Below are positions 32,030 through 41,290 of a stretch of DNA of 57,030 nucleotides, one piece after another; position 1 is the first letter of the stretch, and each line of letters starts with the position of its first letter. The translations under genes were made by a program, and so were the position numbers. The stretch spans positions 1-57,030 of the forward strand of contig JAIOPD010000063.1 of the NCBI GenBank assembly GCA_021414115.1, in the 5' to 3' direction. Origin of the DNA: Planctomycetia bacterium (GTDB lineage Bacteria > Planctomycetota > Planctomycetia > Pirellulales > UBA1268). The notes beneath the pieces were generated by a model. That model did not search any database. It saw only the letters and a list, made by a program, of their open reading frames with translations, and was not told where the DNA came from.

Positions 32030-33796
32030 ATGGGACGCATCCATCAACTCCCGATGTCGGTCGTCAATCGCATCGCCGCCGGCGAGGTGGTGGAGCGGCC
32101 GGCCAGCGTGGTCAAGGAACTTCTCGAGAACGCACTCGATGCGGCTCCCACCCGGATCGACGTCGCGCTCGAGCAGGGCGGAATCGGGCTGGTGCGGGTG
32201 GTCGATGACGGTGGCGGCATCGAGGCCGGTGATCTCCCGCTCGCCGTGACGGCGCATGCCACGAGCAAGCTCCGCGTGGCCGAGGATCTCGAACGGATCG
32301 GCACGCTCGGTTTTCGAGGCGAAGCGCTGGCGAGCATCGGCGAAGTCTCCCGGCTCGTGATTCGCTCCCGCACCCCGGACGGCACGGGGGCCACGATCAC
32401 GGTCGATGGCGGCAAGGTCGGCGAGGTGATGCCCGACGGGTGCGCGGTCGGCACGACGATCGAGGTTCATCAACTCTTCGGCAACGTGCCGGCGCGGCGG
32501 GCGTTTCTTCGCGCCGCCCAGACCGAATGGTCGCATGCTTCGGAGGCCTTCGTGCGGACGGCGCTGGCCCATCCGGGCGTGGCCTTCTCGCTGTCGCACA
32601 GTTCGTCCTCGGCCGACAAGGGCCGCCGCGTCCACGATCTTCCGGCCACCCAAGCGTGGCGGACGCGGATCGCCGATCTTTTCGGTCCTGCGCTCGGCGA
32701 CCGGCTGATCGAGGTGGAGGCCGATGACGGCGAGGTATCGGTGCACGGCTTCGTCGGTCGGCCGGAGGACGACATGGCCAGCACGCGGCTCCAGCATCTG
32801 TTCGTCGGTGGTCGGCCGTTTCGCGACCGCTCGATCCTGCATGCCGTGCAGGAGGCCTACCGCGGCCTGCTCCTCTCGGGCCGTCAGCCGATCGTGTTTC
32901 TGTCGTTCGACCTGCCTCCCGACGCGGTCGACGTCAACGTCCACCCCGCCAAGATGGAGGTGCGGTTCCGGGAGCCCTCGCGGCTCTACCGGCTCGTGCT
33001 CGCCTCGCTGCGGTCGCGGTTTCTTGCCGGCAACGTCACCACGCGGCTGGAGCCGCCGCGGATCGAAGCCCCCCCGATCCAGGCCCGCCTGCCGGAGTTT
33101 GCGGCATTTGCCCCGCGGGCGACCCCGTGGGAATCCGCAGTGCCGCGGCCTGCCGATTCGGCTGCCGTTCCGGTCCCGGCGCCGGCCTGGGAACGAGACG
33201 AACTGCGGCAGGAGGTCGTGGCGGATGAACGCGCCGTGCAGATGCACGACCGCTACATCGTCGTGGAGAGCGCCGACGGCATCGAGGTCATCGATCAGCA
33301 CGCGCTCCACGAGCGGCTGCTCTACGAAAAGTTCAAGGCGTCGGTCGAGGCCGGTGGTCTGGAGGTGCAGCCGCTGTTGGTGCCCGAGCGGCTCGATCTC
33401 GATCCCGCGGCCCTGGAGCTCGTCGAGGAGCATGCCGGCACGCTCCAGCGGGCGGGCATGCGGGTGGAGCCGTTCGGCGGATCGACGGTGATCGTCACGT
33501 CAAAGCCCGCGCTCGCGGGCGATGCTCCGGCATCCGAACTCGTCCGTGAGGTGCTCGACCGGCTGGCGGCCACCTCGGCGGCCGGGGGCGGCGCCGGCAT
33601 GCTGGTCGACGAGGTGCTGCACGGACTGGCATGCCGGGCGGCGATCAAGGCGGGCAACAGGCTCTCGCAGGCCGAGGTCGACGCGCTCGTCCGCGACCGG
33701 CGGATCGTCCGCGAGTCGCATCATTGTCCACACGGTCGCCCGACGTCCCTCACGCTGTCGCGGCAGGATCTCGACCGCCAGTTTCGCCGTACCTGA
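32030..33796 (+). CDS. mutL: DNA mismatch repair endonuclease MutL
   Basis: A 588-residue GHKL ATPase that links mismatch recognition to strand removal. The N-terminal region has VVNRIAAGEVVERPASVVKE, DDGGGIEAGDL, and TLGFRGEALASIGEVS (ATP lid motifs), then DVNVHPAKMEVRF closing the ATPase part. The C-terminal domain carries the endonuclease motif DQHALHERLLYE and the later zinc-binding motifs ACRAAIKAG and HHCPHGRPTS, so it should nick DNA itself, as in bacteria without MutH. The linker (about residues 330-400) is short and proline-rich. It starts 13 bp after the regulator gene. The ATG at 32030 gives the standard N-terminus GRIHQLP. Confidence 0.96.
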   Translation: MGRIHQLPMSVVNRIAAGEVVERPASVVKELLENALDAAPTRIDVALEQGGIGLVRVVDDGGGIEAGDLPLAVTAHATSKLRVAEDLERIGTLGFRGEALASIGEVSRLVIRSRTPDGTGATITVDGGKVGEVMPDGCAVGTTIEVHQLFGNVPARRAFLRAAQTEWSHASEAFVRTALAHPGVAFSLSHSSSSADKGRRVHDLPATQAWRTRIADLFGPALGDRLIEVEADDGEVSVHGFVGRPEDDMASTRLQHLFVGGRPFRDRSILHAVQEAYRGLLLSGRQPIVFLSFDLPPDAVDVNVHPAKMEVRFREPSRLYRLVLASLRSRFLAGNVTTRLEPPRIEAPPIQARLPEFAAFAPRATPWESAVPRPADSAAVPVPAPAWERDELRQEVVADERAVQMHDRYIVVESADGIEVIDQHALHERLLYEKFKASVEAGGLEVQPLLVPERLDLDPAALELVEEHAGTLQRAGMRVEPFGGSTVIVTSKPALAGDAPASELVREVLDRLAATSAAGGGAGMLVDEVLHGLACRAAIKAGNRLSQAEVDALVRDRRIVRESHHCPHGRPTSLTLSRQDLDRQFRRT

Positions 33797-33833
33797 AGTC
33801 CGGGCCGCGTCGCCGGCCAGGAAGGAGACATCG

Positions 33834-35333
33834 ATGATTTGCGTGAGCATCGGCCGTGGCCGTCACCGCCACATGATCGCCGAGCAGAAGCACCTCGTCG
33901 ACAACGGCATCCGCCTCGTCGAACTTCGCCTCGATTATCTTCAGGGTGAAGTGCAGGTGAAACGGCTGCTCAAGGACCGGCCCTGTCCCGTCATCGTCAC
34001 GTGCCGCCGGAAAGCCGACGGCGGCCGGTGGGAGCATTCCGAGGACGCCCGTCTGCGACTGTTGCGGACGGCGATCGTCGAAGGCGCCGACTACGTCGAT
34101 CTGGAGGACGACGTGGCGGCAGGCGTGCCGCGGTACGGAGCCACGAAGCGGATCGTGAGCCACCACGACTTCCAGAAGACGCCCGCGGATCTGACGCATC
34201 TCCACAAGCGGCTCGCCTCGATGGACGCCGATGTCATCAAGATCGCGACGATGGCGAACCACCCCATCGACAACCTGCGGATGCTGGAGATGGTGCACGC
34301 GAGCAAGACGCCCACCGTGGGGGTCTGCATGGGCGACATCGGCGTCCCGACACGCGTGCTCGGCGGCCGGGCCGGTGCCCCCTTCACGTTCGCCACCTTC
34401 AACGAAGATCGGGCGCTGGCTCCCGGCCAGATCGGCTGGCGGCCCATGAAGGAGATGTATCGCTACGATTCGATCAAACCCTCCACTCGGATCTACGGCG
34501 TGGTCGCGGATCCAGTGGCGCACAGCCTGAGTCCCGTCGTCCACAACGCGGCGCTCACCGCAGCCGGTATCGACGCGGTCTACCTCCCGTTCCGCGTGCC
34601 AGCCGAACAGATCGACGAGTTTCTTGCCGCCGCCGCACGATGGCCCTTGGCGGGCTTGAGCGTGACGCTTCCCCACAAGGAGGCAGTGCTCCGCCACGCC
34701 GCCAAGGTCGACGCCCTCGTGAAGGCAATCGGCGCCGCCAACACGCTCAGCTTCACCGCTGACGGCGTCGCAGCCTCCAATACCGACGCGACGGCGGCGG
34801 TCGAAAGTCTGGCGGCGGCCCTCGAGACCGACGAGCAGCCGTCCGGCGGAGACGGGCTCGGCGTCAAGACCGCGATCGTGCTCGGTGCGGGTGGCGCCGC
34901 CCGAGCCGTGGCCTTCGGCCTCAAACAGCGGGGAATCGAGGTGACGGTGGCCTCCCGAACGGTCGAGAGGGCGCGGAAGATCGCCGCCGAGGTCGGCTGC
35001 AAGGCGGTTGACTGGTCCGCTCGCCATCGGATGCCCTATGACTGCGTGGTCAACGCCACGCCGGTGGGCATGCATCCCAACGTCGACGAGAGCCCCTACG
35101 AAAAGGAGCATCTTCGGCCATACATGGCCGTCTTCGACACCGTCTACAATCCAGAAAACACCCTGCTCATCAAAGAAGCGCGGAGCGTTGGATGCCGGAT
35201 CGTCACCGGAGTGGACATGTTCGTCCGTCAGGCGGCGATCCAGTTTCGGATCTGGCACGGCACCGAGCCGCCGCACCACGTGATGCGGGAGGCGCTCAAG
35301 CGGGCCACGGCCTCGGCGAAGCAGCCGACGTGA
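33834..35333 (+). CDS. aroDE: Bifunctional 3-dehydroquinate dehydratase (type I) / shikimate dehydrogenase
   Basis: A 499-residue fusion catalysing two consecutive shikimate-pathway steps. Residues about 1-220 are a type I dehydroquinase: the active histidine is in RIVSHHDFQKTP and the Schiff-base lysine in DVIKIATMAN. Residues about 225-495 are AroE: shikimate-binding SLSPVVHNAAL, catalytic Lys in VTLPHKEAVLRH, Asp in NTDATAAV, and the NADP loop LGAGGAARAVAFGLKQRG. Similar fusions occur in planctomycetes, chlamydiae and plants, allowing substrate channelling. A very good ribosome site (GAAGGAGA, 33821-33828) fixes the start. aroK follows after 29 bp. Confidence 0.96.
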   Translation: MICVSIGRGRHRHMIAEQKHLVDNGIRLVELRLDYLQGEVQVKRLLKDRPCPVIVTCRRKADGGRWEHSEDARLRLLRTAIVEGADYVDLEDDVAAGVPRYGATKRIVSHHDFQKTPADLTHLHKRLASMDADVIKIATMANHPIDNLRMLEMVHASKTPTVGVCMGDIGVPTRVLGGRAGAPFTFATFNEDRALAPGQIGWRPMKEMYRYDSIKPSTRIYGVVADPVAHSLSPVVHNAALTAAGIDAVYLPFRVPAEQIDEFLAAAARWPLAGLSVTLPHKEAVLRHAAKVDALVKAIGAANTLSFTADGVAASNTDATAAVESLAAALETDEQPSGGDGLGVKTAIVLGAGGAARAVAFGLKQRGIEVTVASRTVERARKIAAEVGCKAVDWSARHRMPYDCVVNATPVGMHPNVDESPYEKEHLRPYMAVFDTVYNPENTLLIKEARSVGCRIVTGVDMFVRQAAIQFRIWHGTEPPHHVMREALKRATASAKQPT

Positions 35334-35362
35334 CCTCCGCGACTTCGAGGCATAATCGTCCC

Positions 35363-35932
35363 ATGCCGAGGATCACACTGATCGGTTACCGAGGCTGCGG
35401 CAAATCGACCGTCGCGGCGCTGCTCGCGAGACGCCTGGGCATCCCATGGCGCGACGCCGACGCGGTGCTCGAGGAGCGTGTTGGTCTGTCCATCGCGACC
35501 ATCGTGAAGGATCGCGGTGAGCCGGCGTTTCGCGATCTGGAAGCGGAACTGCTCGCCGGACTGCTCGCTGGAGATCCGTGCGTGCTGGCGACGGGCGGCG
35601 GCGTCGTGCTGCGGTCGGGAAACCGCGAACTGCTCCAGCAGCGCGGCCGGCCCGTCGTATGGCTGACCGCGCCGGCCGACGTGGTGCGGGCACGGCTGGC
35701 CGCCGATCCGACGACCGCCGCCCGCCGGCCTGGGCTGTCAGGAGCGGATCCGCTCGCCGAGGTGGCTTCGACGCTCGTCGCCCGCGAGCCGTTGTATCGG
35801 GCATGCGCCGATGCGGTGTTCGATTCGGCCCGCCAGCCCCCGGAACAACTCGCGGAAGACATTGTCTCGTGGCTCCAACGGTGGGATGTCGCCGAACGGA
35901 GCGGAACAGCCGCGCCGGAGTCTTTTGCATGA
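35363..35932 (+). CDS. aroK: Shikimate kinase
   Basis: Phosphorylates the 3-hydroxyl of shikimate with ATP. The 189-residue protein has Walker A GYRGCGKST (residues 8-16), the shikimate-binding Asp in WRDADAVLEE, Arg in EPAFRDLEAELL and the glycine-rich ATGGGVVLR loop, and an RLAADPTTAARRPGL lid region. It starts at the ATG at 35363, 29 bp after aroDE, so three pathway activities lie in two adjacent genes. Its stop overlaps the next start by ATGA. Confidence 0.95.
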   Translation: MPRITLIGYRGCGKSTVAALLARRLGIPWRDADAVLEERVGLSIATIVKDRGEPAFRDLEAELLAGLLAGDPCVLATGGGVVLRSGNRELLQQRGRPVVWLTAPADVVRARLAADPTTAARRPGLSGADPLAEVASTLVAREPLYRACADAVFDSARQPPEQLAEDIVSWLQRWDVAERSGTAAPESFA

Positions 35933-37083
35933 GTCAGGCCTCCATCGCCACGCTCGTGGCCGCGGATGGGCTGCCGGCAGGCCTGCTCGTCGCCATCGCA
36001 GGGATCGCGGCCGGACGGTTGCTGACAGCGGCCGTCGGCCAACTCGTCGAGCCTCTGCCACGCGGTCGTCGGCTCCTCGACGGCATGGTCGTCGTGGCCG
36101 TGGCGGCCGCCACGCTCGCGACGTGGTGGTGGGAAGTACGGATGCGCGGGCAGTTGCCCGTCGGCATCGGCCTGCCGACCGCGAACGACGGACTGGCATT
36201 GGGCGTTCGCTGGGCGGGCCATGTGGTCTTGCTCGTGTTGCTCGCGGCCGCGACCTGGGTCGATCTGCGGCATCGTGTCATTCCTGATCTGATCACGGTG
36301 CCAGGGGTGCTCGGGGGCATGCTCGTAGCCGCCCTCTGGCCCGATGTCCTTCTGCCGATCGCCCGCGAGGTGCCACGATCGTTCGCTCCGCCGCTTCTCG
36401 AAGCTGACGTGCTCGGGGCATTCGGTGGCTTGCGTGATATGTGGCCGACATGGCTGGACCCGGCCTCTTCGGCCTCGGGGCTGTTCGTGGCCGCCGCGAT
36501 CTTTGCGGCGTGGTGGCTGGTCGGAACAGAGCCCTCCGTGGTGGCGACCGAGGCGATGCCGTGGTGGCGACGCGCACTGGTCGAACCGAGGAACCTCGTT
36601 GCGGTCGTCGGTGCCGGGATCATCGGCAACGCATGGATCGCCGGAGGTCTTCACTGGCGGGGACTGGTGTCGTCGCTCGTGGGATTGGCCGTGGCTGCCG
36701 GCATCATCTGGCTGACGCGAGCAGGCGCGTCGCGTGCACTCGGCCGGGAGGCCATGGGCCTCGGCGACGTCACGCTGATGGCGATGGTCGGCGTCTGGCT
36801 CGGCTGGCAGCCCTGCGTACTGGTCTGTTTTCTGGCTGTGTTCATCGGGCTCGCTCACGGCATCGTGCAGATCGTCACGCGGAGCGAGACGGAGCTCCCC
36901 TTCGGCCCCAGCCTCTGCCTTGGATCCGCCGTGGTCGTCGTCTGGTGGCGACCCCTGTGGGAACAAACCGCGGTCTTCTTCGACCGGCCGCAGGAACTGG
37001 CGATCGTGGTGGGAACGGTGATCGGGCTGACCGCCATCACCCTCTGGGGCTGGCATCAGATTCGTCCCATTCAGGCCGGTTGA
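35929..37083 (+). CDS. Prepilin peptidase-like (A24 family) integral membrane protein
   Basis: A 384-residue polytopic protein with eight or more membrane helices. It contains the two aspartates of the A24 aspartyl peptidases in context: ATWVDLRHRVIPDLIT (about residues 106-121, D-x-R-x-x-I-P) and EAMGLGDVTLMAMVG (GxGD). An FGPSLCLG block near the end also matches PilD/ComC C-termini. The N-terminal methylase domain with its zinc cysteines is missing, and about 130 residues are inserted between the two active-site halves. It may process prepilin-like or other type IV leader peptides, or be a related peptidase. Its start overlaps the aroK stop (ATGA), a coupling with no obvious functional reason. 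Confidence 0.82.
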   Translation: MSQASIATLVAADGLPAGLLVAIAGIAAGRLLTAAVGQLVEPLPRGRRLLDGMVVVAVAAATLATWWWEVRMRGQLPVGIGLPTANDGLALGVRWAGHVVLLVLLAAATWVDLRHRVIPDLITVPGVLGGMLVAALWPDVLLPIAREVPRSFAPPLLEADVLGAFGGLRDMWPTWLDPASSASGLFVAAAIFAAWWLVGTEPSVVATEAMPWWRRALVEPRNLVAVVGAGIIGNAWIAGGLHWRGLVSSLVGLAVAAGIIWLTRAGASRALGREAMGLGDVTLMAMVGVWLGWQPCVLVCFLAVFIGLAHGIVQIVTRSETELPFGPSLCLGSAVVVVWWRPLWEQTAVFFDRPQELAIVVGTVIGLTAITLWGWHQIRPIQAG

Positions 37084-37174
37084 ACCGCGATTCGCGGCCC
37101 CGCGGCGGTCTTGCCGCAGACGCCGCACCTTCCCTACCATCCGGCCCGTCCGCCCTTCGGTCCGGAGAGCCTGC

Positions 37175-38047
37175 ATGCCGCCGCTGCGCCCGCACCGTCA
37201 TTCCGTCTACCGGGCCATGGCCTTGGCTGCGGCCGCGGTGTTCGTCGCAGGCGGCTGCGTGAGCAATCCGTTCAAGAAGCAGGAGGCACTGGCTCCTCCG
37301 AGCCTCGAGCCGCCTCCCGGCGTAGCCGCTCCGGCCCACACGCTCCCGCAGGCGTCGGCCTTCGCGCCGCCGTCGTACGCGGACGTGGACGGACCAAAGC
37401 TCGAGGCGGCGCTCGTTCGCACGCAGCAGGAATCGCAGGTCATGCAGGACGAGATCGCGGCCCTCCGCGATCAGCTCGCGAGCACCTCGTCGCAGCTCGC
37501 GCAGGCGAGGGTCGCGGGCATGCCTCCGGGAGCCGCCGACAAGCCGCCCCGCACGAGTAGCGACGGTGGCGTGTCGACGACGCCCGTCGTCATGCAGTCG
37601 GCGATGACGCAGCTCAAACTGCCGGAGCTGCAGCCCCGGTTCGACGGGGCCGTGGTGCGGATCGACATCCCTGCCGACCGGCTCTTCGACGACGGCACCG
37701 CCAACCTGCTGCCCGAAGGGGCCGCCGTGCTGACGCAGGTGTCGAACGAACTGGAGCGGGTCTACCCCGGGCACTTCATCGGGATCGAAGGACACGTCGA
37801 TACCGAGCCGTTACAGAATGCCTCGTGGACGTCGCCGCACCAGTTGACCGCCGCACGATCGGCCGCCGTCTTCGACTTCCTGACCACCCGCACGTCGATG
37901 CACGAGAACCAGCTCTTCCTCGTGGCGCATGGGGCGAACCACCCGCTCGTCTCCAATGCTACGTCCGTCGGCCGCGCCCGGAACCGGCGGGTCGAACTGG
38001 TCGTCTATCCGGACCGCGCCGCCGCGACGGAGACCGCGGGTCGGTGA
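37175..38047 (+). CDS. OmpA-family peptidoglycan-binding lipoprotein
   Basis: A 290-residue lipoprotein candidate: hydrophobic signal AMALAAAAVFVAGGC (residues about 12-26) with lipobox VAGGC. A proline-rich linker is followed by a predicted coiled coil (ALVRTQQESQVMQDEIAALR, about residues 80-99). The C-terminal OmpA-like domain (about residues 165-282) has DRLFDDGTANLLPEG, FIGIEGHVDTEPL, QLTAARSAAVFDFL and GRARNRRVELVVYP, the peptidoglycan-contact elements. It probably links a membrane to the cell wall. It stands 91 bp after the prepilin peptidase-like gene in the same direction. Confidence 0.88.
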   Translation: MPPLRPHRHSVYRAMALAAAAVFVAGGCVSNPFKKQEALAPPSLEPPPGVAAPAHTLPQASAFAPPSYADVDGPKLEAALVRTQQESQVMQDEIAALRDQLASTSSQLAQARVAGMPPGAADKPPRTSSDGGVSTTPVVMQSAMTQLKLPELQPRFDGAVVRIDIPADRLFDDGTANLLPEGAAVLTQVSNELERVYPGHFIGIEGHVDTEPLQNASWTSPHQLTAARSAAVFDFLTTRTSMHENQLFLVAHGANHPLVSNATSVGRARNRRVELVVYPDRAAATETAGR

Positions 38048-38220
38048 GACGGCCCTTCGGAGTCCGGAGGATTCCTGTGGGTCGGGGTTGCCCGTGCCCT
38101 CTCGCCGGACGTTCGCCGCGGCCCTCCAGGCCGCGGCTCTCTGCGTGTCCGCTGCGCTTCGCCATCCATGGCTCCGCTTGCTTCCACAGCCTGCTCGAGG
38201 ACACGGGCAACCCCTCTCGT
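38048..38220 (+). repeat. Diverged composite-type repeat remnant
   Basis: Directly after the OmpA-type gene stop lies a GC-rich stretch with GGGTCGGGGTTGCCCGTGCC followed by GCCGGACGTTCGCCGCGG, clearly related to the 43 bp unit of the composite elements, in single copy. Its far end has GAGGACACGGGCAACCCC, partly complementary to the first part. It lacks both the CGCATCCGA opening next to the stop codon and the GGAAGCCC module. No gene is seen in it. Confidence 0.65.
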
Positions 38221-38272
38221 CATCCCCGTTTCCCGCGATACACGGAAGCCGGATGCGGTTTACAATGCGTCG

Positions 38273-38869
38273 ATGGTCACCATCGTTGATTACGGCAGCG
38301 GCAACCTGCGGAGCGTGCAGAAGGCCTTTGAGCGGCTGGGGGCCGAAGCGCGGATCACCGATGATCCCGAGGTCGTGGCCAAGGCCGGCCGCGTCGTGCT
38401 GCCCGGCGTGGGCTCGTTTGGCGATGCGATGCGGGCGTTGCATGCCCGCGGGCTGGTCGAGCCGCTGGTGGCCCATGTCCGTGCCGACAAACCCTTCTTC
38501 GGGATCTGCATGGGTCTGCAACTCCTCTTCGAGACGGGCCTGGAGGGTGGTCGGCACGAGGGACTCGGGGTGCTTCCCGGCGAGGTCGTACGGTTCGATG
38601 CGTCATCCGGCATGAAGGTGCCCCACATGGGCTGGAACACGGTGGCCTGGCGGGATGCGCGGCCGGCGGATGCGGGCGATTGGTATTACTTCGTGCATTC
38701 CTACCACGCCCGCCCGGCGGACGAGTCGCTGTTGGCGGCCGTCACCGATTACGGCGGCGAGTTCTGCTCGGCCGTCTCCCGCGGGCGATTGTTCGCCACG
38801 CAGTTTCATCCCGAGAAGAGCCAGTCGGCAGGGCTTGAACTGCTGGCCCGGTTCATCGGCCGCGACTGA
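38273..38869 (+). CDS. hisH: Imidazole glycerol phosphate synthase, glutaminase subunit
   Basis: Class I glutamine amidotransferase that delivers ammonia to HisF in histidine biosynthesis. The 198 residues begin MVTIVDYGSGNLRSVQKAFE. The nucleophile cysteine is in FFGICMGLQLLFE and the His/Glu pair in ATQFHPEKSQSAG. Length matches the family. The ATG at 38273 gives the standard N-terminus. hisA follows 21 bp later, while hisF is not in the window. Confidence 0.97.
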   Translation: MVTIVDYGSGNLRSVQKAFERLGAEARITDDPEVVAKAGRVVLPGVGSFGDAMRALHARGLVEPLVAHVRADKPFFGICMGLQLLFETGLEGGRHEGLGVLPGEVVRFDASSGMKVPHMGWNTVAWRDARPADAGDWYYFVHSYHARPADESLLAAVTDYGGEFCSAVSRGRLFATQFHPEKSQSAGLELLARFIGRD

Positions 38870-38890
38870 CCCGCCTGCACTCGGAGCACC

Positions 38891-39613
38891 ATGATGCAAC
38901 TCTGGCCCGCCATCGATCTTCGAGGAGGAAACTGCGTCCGCCTGCTGCAGGGCGATTACGCCCGGGAGACCGTGTTTGGCGACGATCCCGTGGCGATGGT
39001 GCGTCGCTTTTTCGCCGGTGGCGCGCGGCGACTCCACATCGTGGATCTCGATGGAGCCAAGGCTGGGGAGCCGGTGCAGGCCGACCTCGTCGCCCTGATG
39101 GCGCAGGCCGCGGGCATTCCTTGCCAGGTGGGCGGCGGTATTCGCTCGTTCGAAACCGCGGCGGCCTACCTCGCCGCGGGTCTCGAGCGGGTGATCGTGG
39201 GGAGTGTCGCGATCGAGCAGCCCGACCTCCTCGTCCGGATGGCCCGCGGGTTTCCGGGCCGCGTCGTGCTCGGCCTCGATGCCCGCGACGGAAAGGTCGC
39301 CGTCCGCGGCTGGCTCGACACGAGCACGCTTTTGGCGGTCGATGTCGCCCGGCGTCACGCCGACCTCCCGCTGGCGGCCATCGTCTACACCGACATCGCG
39401 ACCGATGGCACGCTCGCCGGCCCCAACATCGCCGCGCTCGAGGAGATGCTCGGGGTCTCGCCGACGCCGGTGATCGCCTCGGGGGGGATCGCGACGCTCG
39501 ACGACATCCGGCGTGTGGCCGCCATCGGCTGCACCGGCTGCATCGTCGGCCGTGCCCTGTACGACGACGCCTTCACGCTCCCCGACGCAATCGCGGCCGC
39601 CGCCGACGTGTAG
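38891..39613 (+). CDS. hisA: ProFAR isomerase (HisA)
   Basis: Amadori isomerase converting ProFAR to PRFAR, the HisF-HisH substrate. The 240-residue TIM barrel starts MMQLWPAIDLRGGNCVRLLQ with the first catalytic Asp in AIDLRGG; the second is in YTDIATDGTLAGPN. Phosphate-binding ends QVGGGIRSFE and IASGGIATLDD are intact. Two ATGs are adjacent at 38891 and 38894. It follows hisH by 21 bp, so the two adjacent steps are co-expressed. The 184 bp after it contains GCCGGCGGC repeated twice but no recognisable terminator. Confidence 0.97.
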   Translation: MMQLWPAIDLRGGNCVRLLQGDYARETVFGDDPVAMVRRFFAGGARRLHIVDLDGAKAGEPVQADLVALMAQAAGIPCQVGGGIRSFETAAAYLAAGLERVIVGSVAIEQPDLLVRMARGFPGRVVLGLDARDGKVAVRGWLDTSTLLAVDVARRHADLPLAAIVYTDIATDGTLAGPNIAALEEMLGVSPTPVIASGGIATLDDIRRVAAIGCTGCIVGRALYDDAFTLPDAIAAAADV

Positions 39614-39797
39614 CGATCCGCCATCCATGAGCCGGCGGCCAGGCCGGCGGCATATCCTGCCAGGGTTCCCCAGCGCATGGGCGAGCCGGGGTTTGGCCCG
39701 GTGATTTCGCGGAAGCCTCAATTTCAGGGCCGGATTCCGCCGACCGTAACGGCAGATTGGTTTGCCGCGTCCCGACACCGCCTTTACCATCGTCACC

Positions 39798-40799
39798 ATG
39801 GCCACTGACATCCGGATCAAGGAACAGCTGCCCGAGTTGACGCGGCGAATCGTCGAGACGTATCAGGACGCTCCGACGATCCACTACCTCGGCCACTGCC
39901 CGCTGCCGAACTACGAGACGATCATCTCGGCCTGCGAGGATCTCAAGGAGATTCTCTACCCCGGCTACCGTCGGCGGGAGAATCTTCATCTCGGCAACGT
40001 GACGTATCACGTTGGCGATCTCGTCGACGGGCTTCATGACAAGCTGACCACGCAGATCGGCCGCGCCCTCCGTCACAGCGTGGCGGCCCGGCGGACGGCT
40101 GCCGAGCAGGGCGTCGAGTTGCCCGCGGTGCCCGATGCCGTCCGCCACTGCACCGAAGAGGGCGACTTCGAGGCCCTTGGCCAGGCCAAGGCGGTCGAGT
40201 TTCTGGAGCGAATTCCCGATCTGCGACGAGTGCTTGCCACCGATGTGCAGGCGGCCTATGACGGTGACCCGGCCGTCCGCACGCTCGACGAGGTGATCTT
40301 CTGCTACCCCGGCCTCGAAGCCGTGACGATCCATCGGCTCGCACACCTGCTTCACCGGCTCGAGGTGCCGCTGATCCCCAGAATGATGGCGGAGTGGGCC
40401 CACGCGCGAACGGGGATCGACATCCATCCGGGGGCCACGATCGGCGACCACTTCTTCATCGACCATGGCACCGGCGTGGTGATCGGCGAGACGTGTGAGA
40501 TCGGCAGCCACGTGAAGATCTATCAGGGGGTCACCCTCGGGGCACTGTCGTTCCAGACCGACGCCGACGGCCACCTCGTCCGCGGCACAAAGCGGCATCC
40601 CACGATCGAGGATCGGGTGGTGATCTATGCCAACGCGACGGTGCTCGGCGGGGCGACCCGCATCGGCCACGACTCCGTGATTGGCAGCAACGTGTGGCTC
40701 ACGCGGTCGGTCGACCCGCACACGACGGTCGTTCTCGAGAGGCCCAAGCTTCGCATGCGGGGCGAGATGCCGGAGCCGGGGATCGACTGGCAAATCTAG
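39798..40799 (+). CDS. cysE: Serine O-acetyltransferase
   Basis: Acetylates L-serine with acetyl-CoA, the first step of cysteine synthesis. The 333-residue protein has an N-terminal helical domain and a left-handed beta-helix of hexapeptide repeats: [20 protein letters not shown], then [20 protein letters not shown]. The catalytic histidine is in [11 protein letters not shown]. The length and N-terminal domain resemble the larger EpsC-type enzymes. The start at 39798 was preferred over 39762, which adds residues with no family match. The stop TAG is followed with no spacer by composite repeat copy 2. No cysK is adjacent. Confidence 0.93.
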   Translation: MATDIRIKEQLPELTRRIVETYQDAPTIHYLGHCPLPNYETIISACEDLKEILYPGYRRRENLHLGNVTYHVGDLVDGLHDKLTTQIGRALRHSVAARRTAAEQGVELPAVPDAVRHCTEEGDFEALGQAKAVEFLERIPDLRRVLATDVQAAYDGDPAVRTLDEVIFCYPGLEAVTIHRLAHLLHRLEVPLIPRMMAEWAHARTGIDIHPGATIGDHFFIDHGTGVVIGETCEIGSHVKIYQGVTLGALSFQTDADGHLVRGTKRHPTIEDRVVIYANATVLGGATRIGHDSVIGSNVWLTRSVDPHTTVVLERPKLRMRGEMPEPGIDWQI

Positions 40800-41140
40800 A
40801 TCGCATCCGACTGTGGTGGGTCGGGGCTGCCCGTGCCCCGCGAGCCGGACGTTCGCTGCGGGCTCGGGGCTGCCCGTGCCCCGAGAGCCGGACGTTCGCT
40901 GCGGGCATCCTGCCCGCCGCTCACTCGGATGCCGCCTGCGCTTCGCCATCCTGGCTGCGCTTGGCGGCATACGCCGGCTCTCGGGGCACGGGCAGCCCCT
41001 CGCGGGTTCTCGATGGTGTCGGTTGCTCGGGAAGCCCGAAGCGCGAGCGACGGGTAGACGCGACGCGACCGTGTTGATGGCGGGGAGACGTTCGACGTGG
41101 AGGCCGTCTTGCCCTCGTTGGCGCTTGGGGCTTCCTGACG
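40800..41140 (+). repeat. Composite intergenic element, copy 2
   Basis: The 491 bp gap between cysE and the BMP-type gene begins with ATCGCATCCGA right at the cysE stop. Two tandem 43 bp units follow (from 40825 and 40868), then the CTCGGGGCACGGGCAGCC spacer, TCGATGGTGTCGGTTGC, and a GGAAGCCCGAAGCGCGAG to GCGCTTGGGGCTTCC inverted-repeat module. Organisation is the same as at 10789-11183 except for one fewer unit. The last 150 bp (41141-41290) hold only GC-rich sequence and the GGAGG ribosome site of the next gene. Confidence 0.85.
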
Positions 41141-41290
41141 GGGAGGCGGTCGGGTGTTCGTGGTCACCGGCCGGGGCGGACGCTGGAAAACCCCGCCGCC
41201 GGGGCGGTTTGACGGCCGGAATCCGGCATGGGCGGGGCCGCCGGGGGTTCGCTACGCTCTGGGGGTCAGCCGTTCCTCGGAGGTGATGCC

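Noticed and set aside
39614-39797. Terminator or regulatory element after hisA
   Set aside because: Only a duplicated GCCGGCGGC was seen; it is a direct rather than an inverted repeat and has no T-run.
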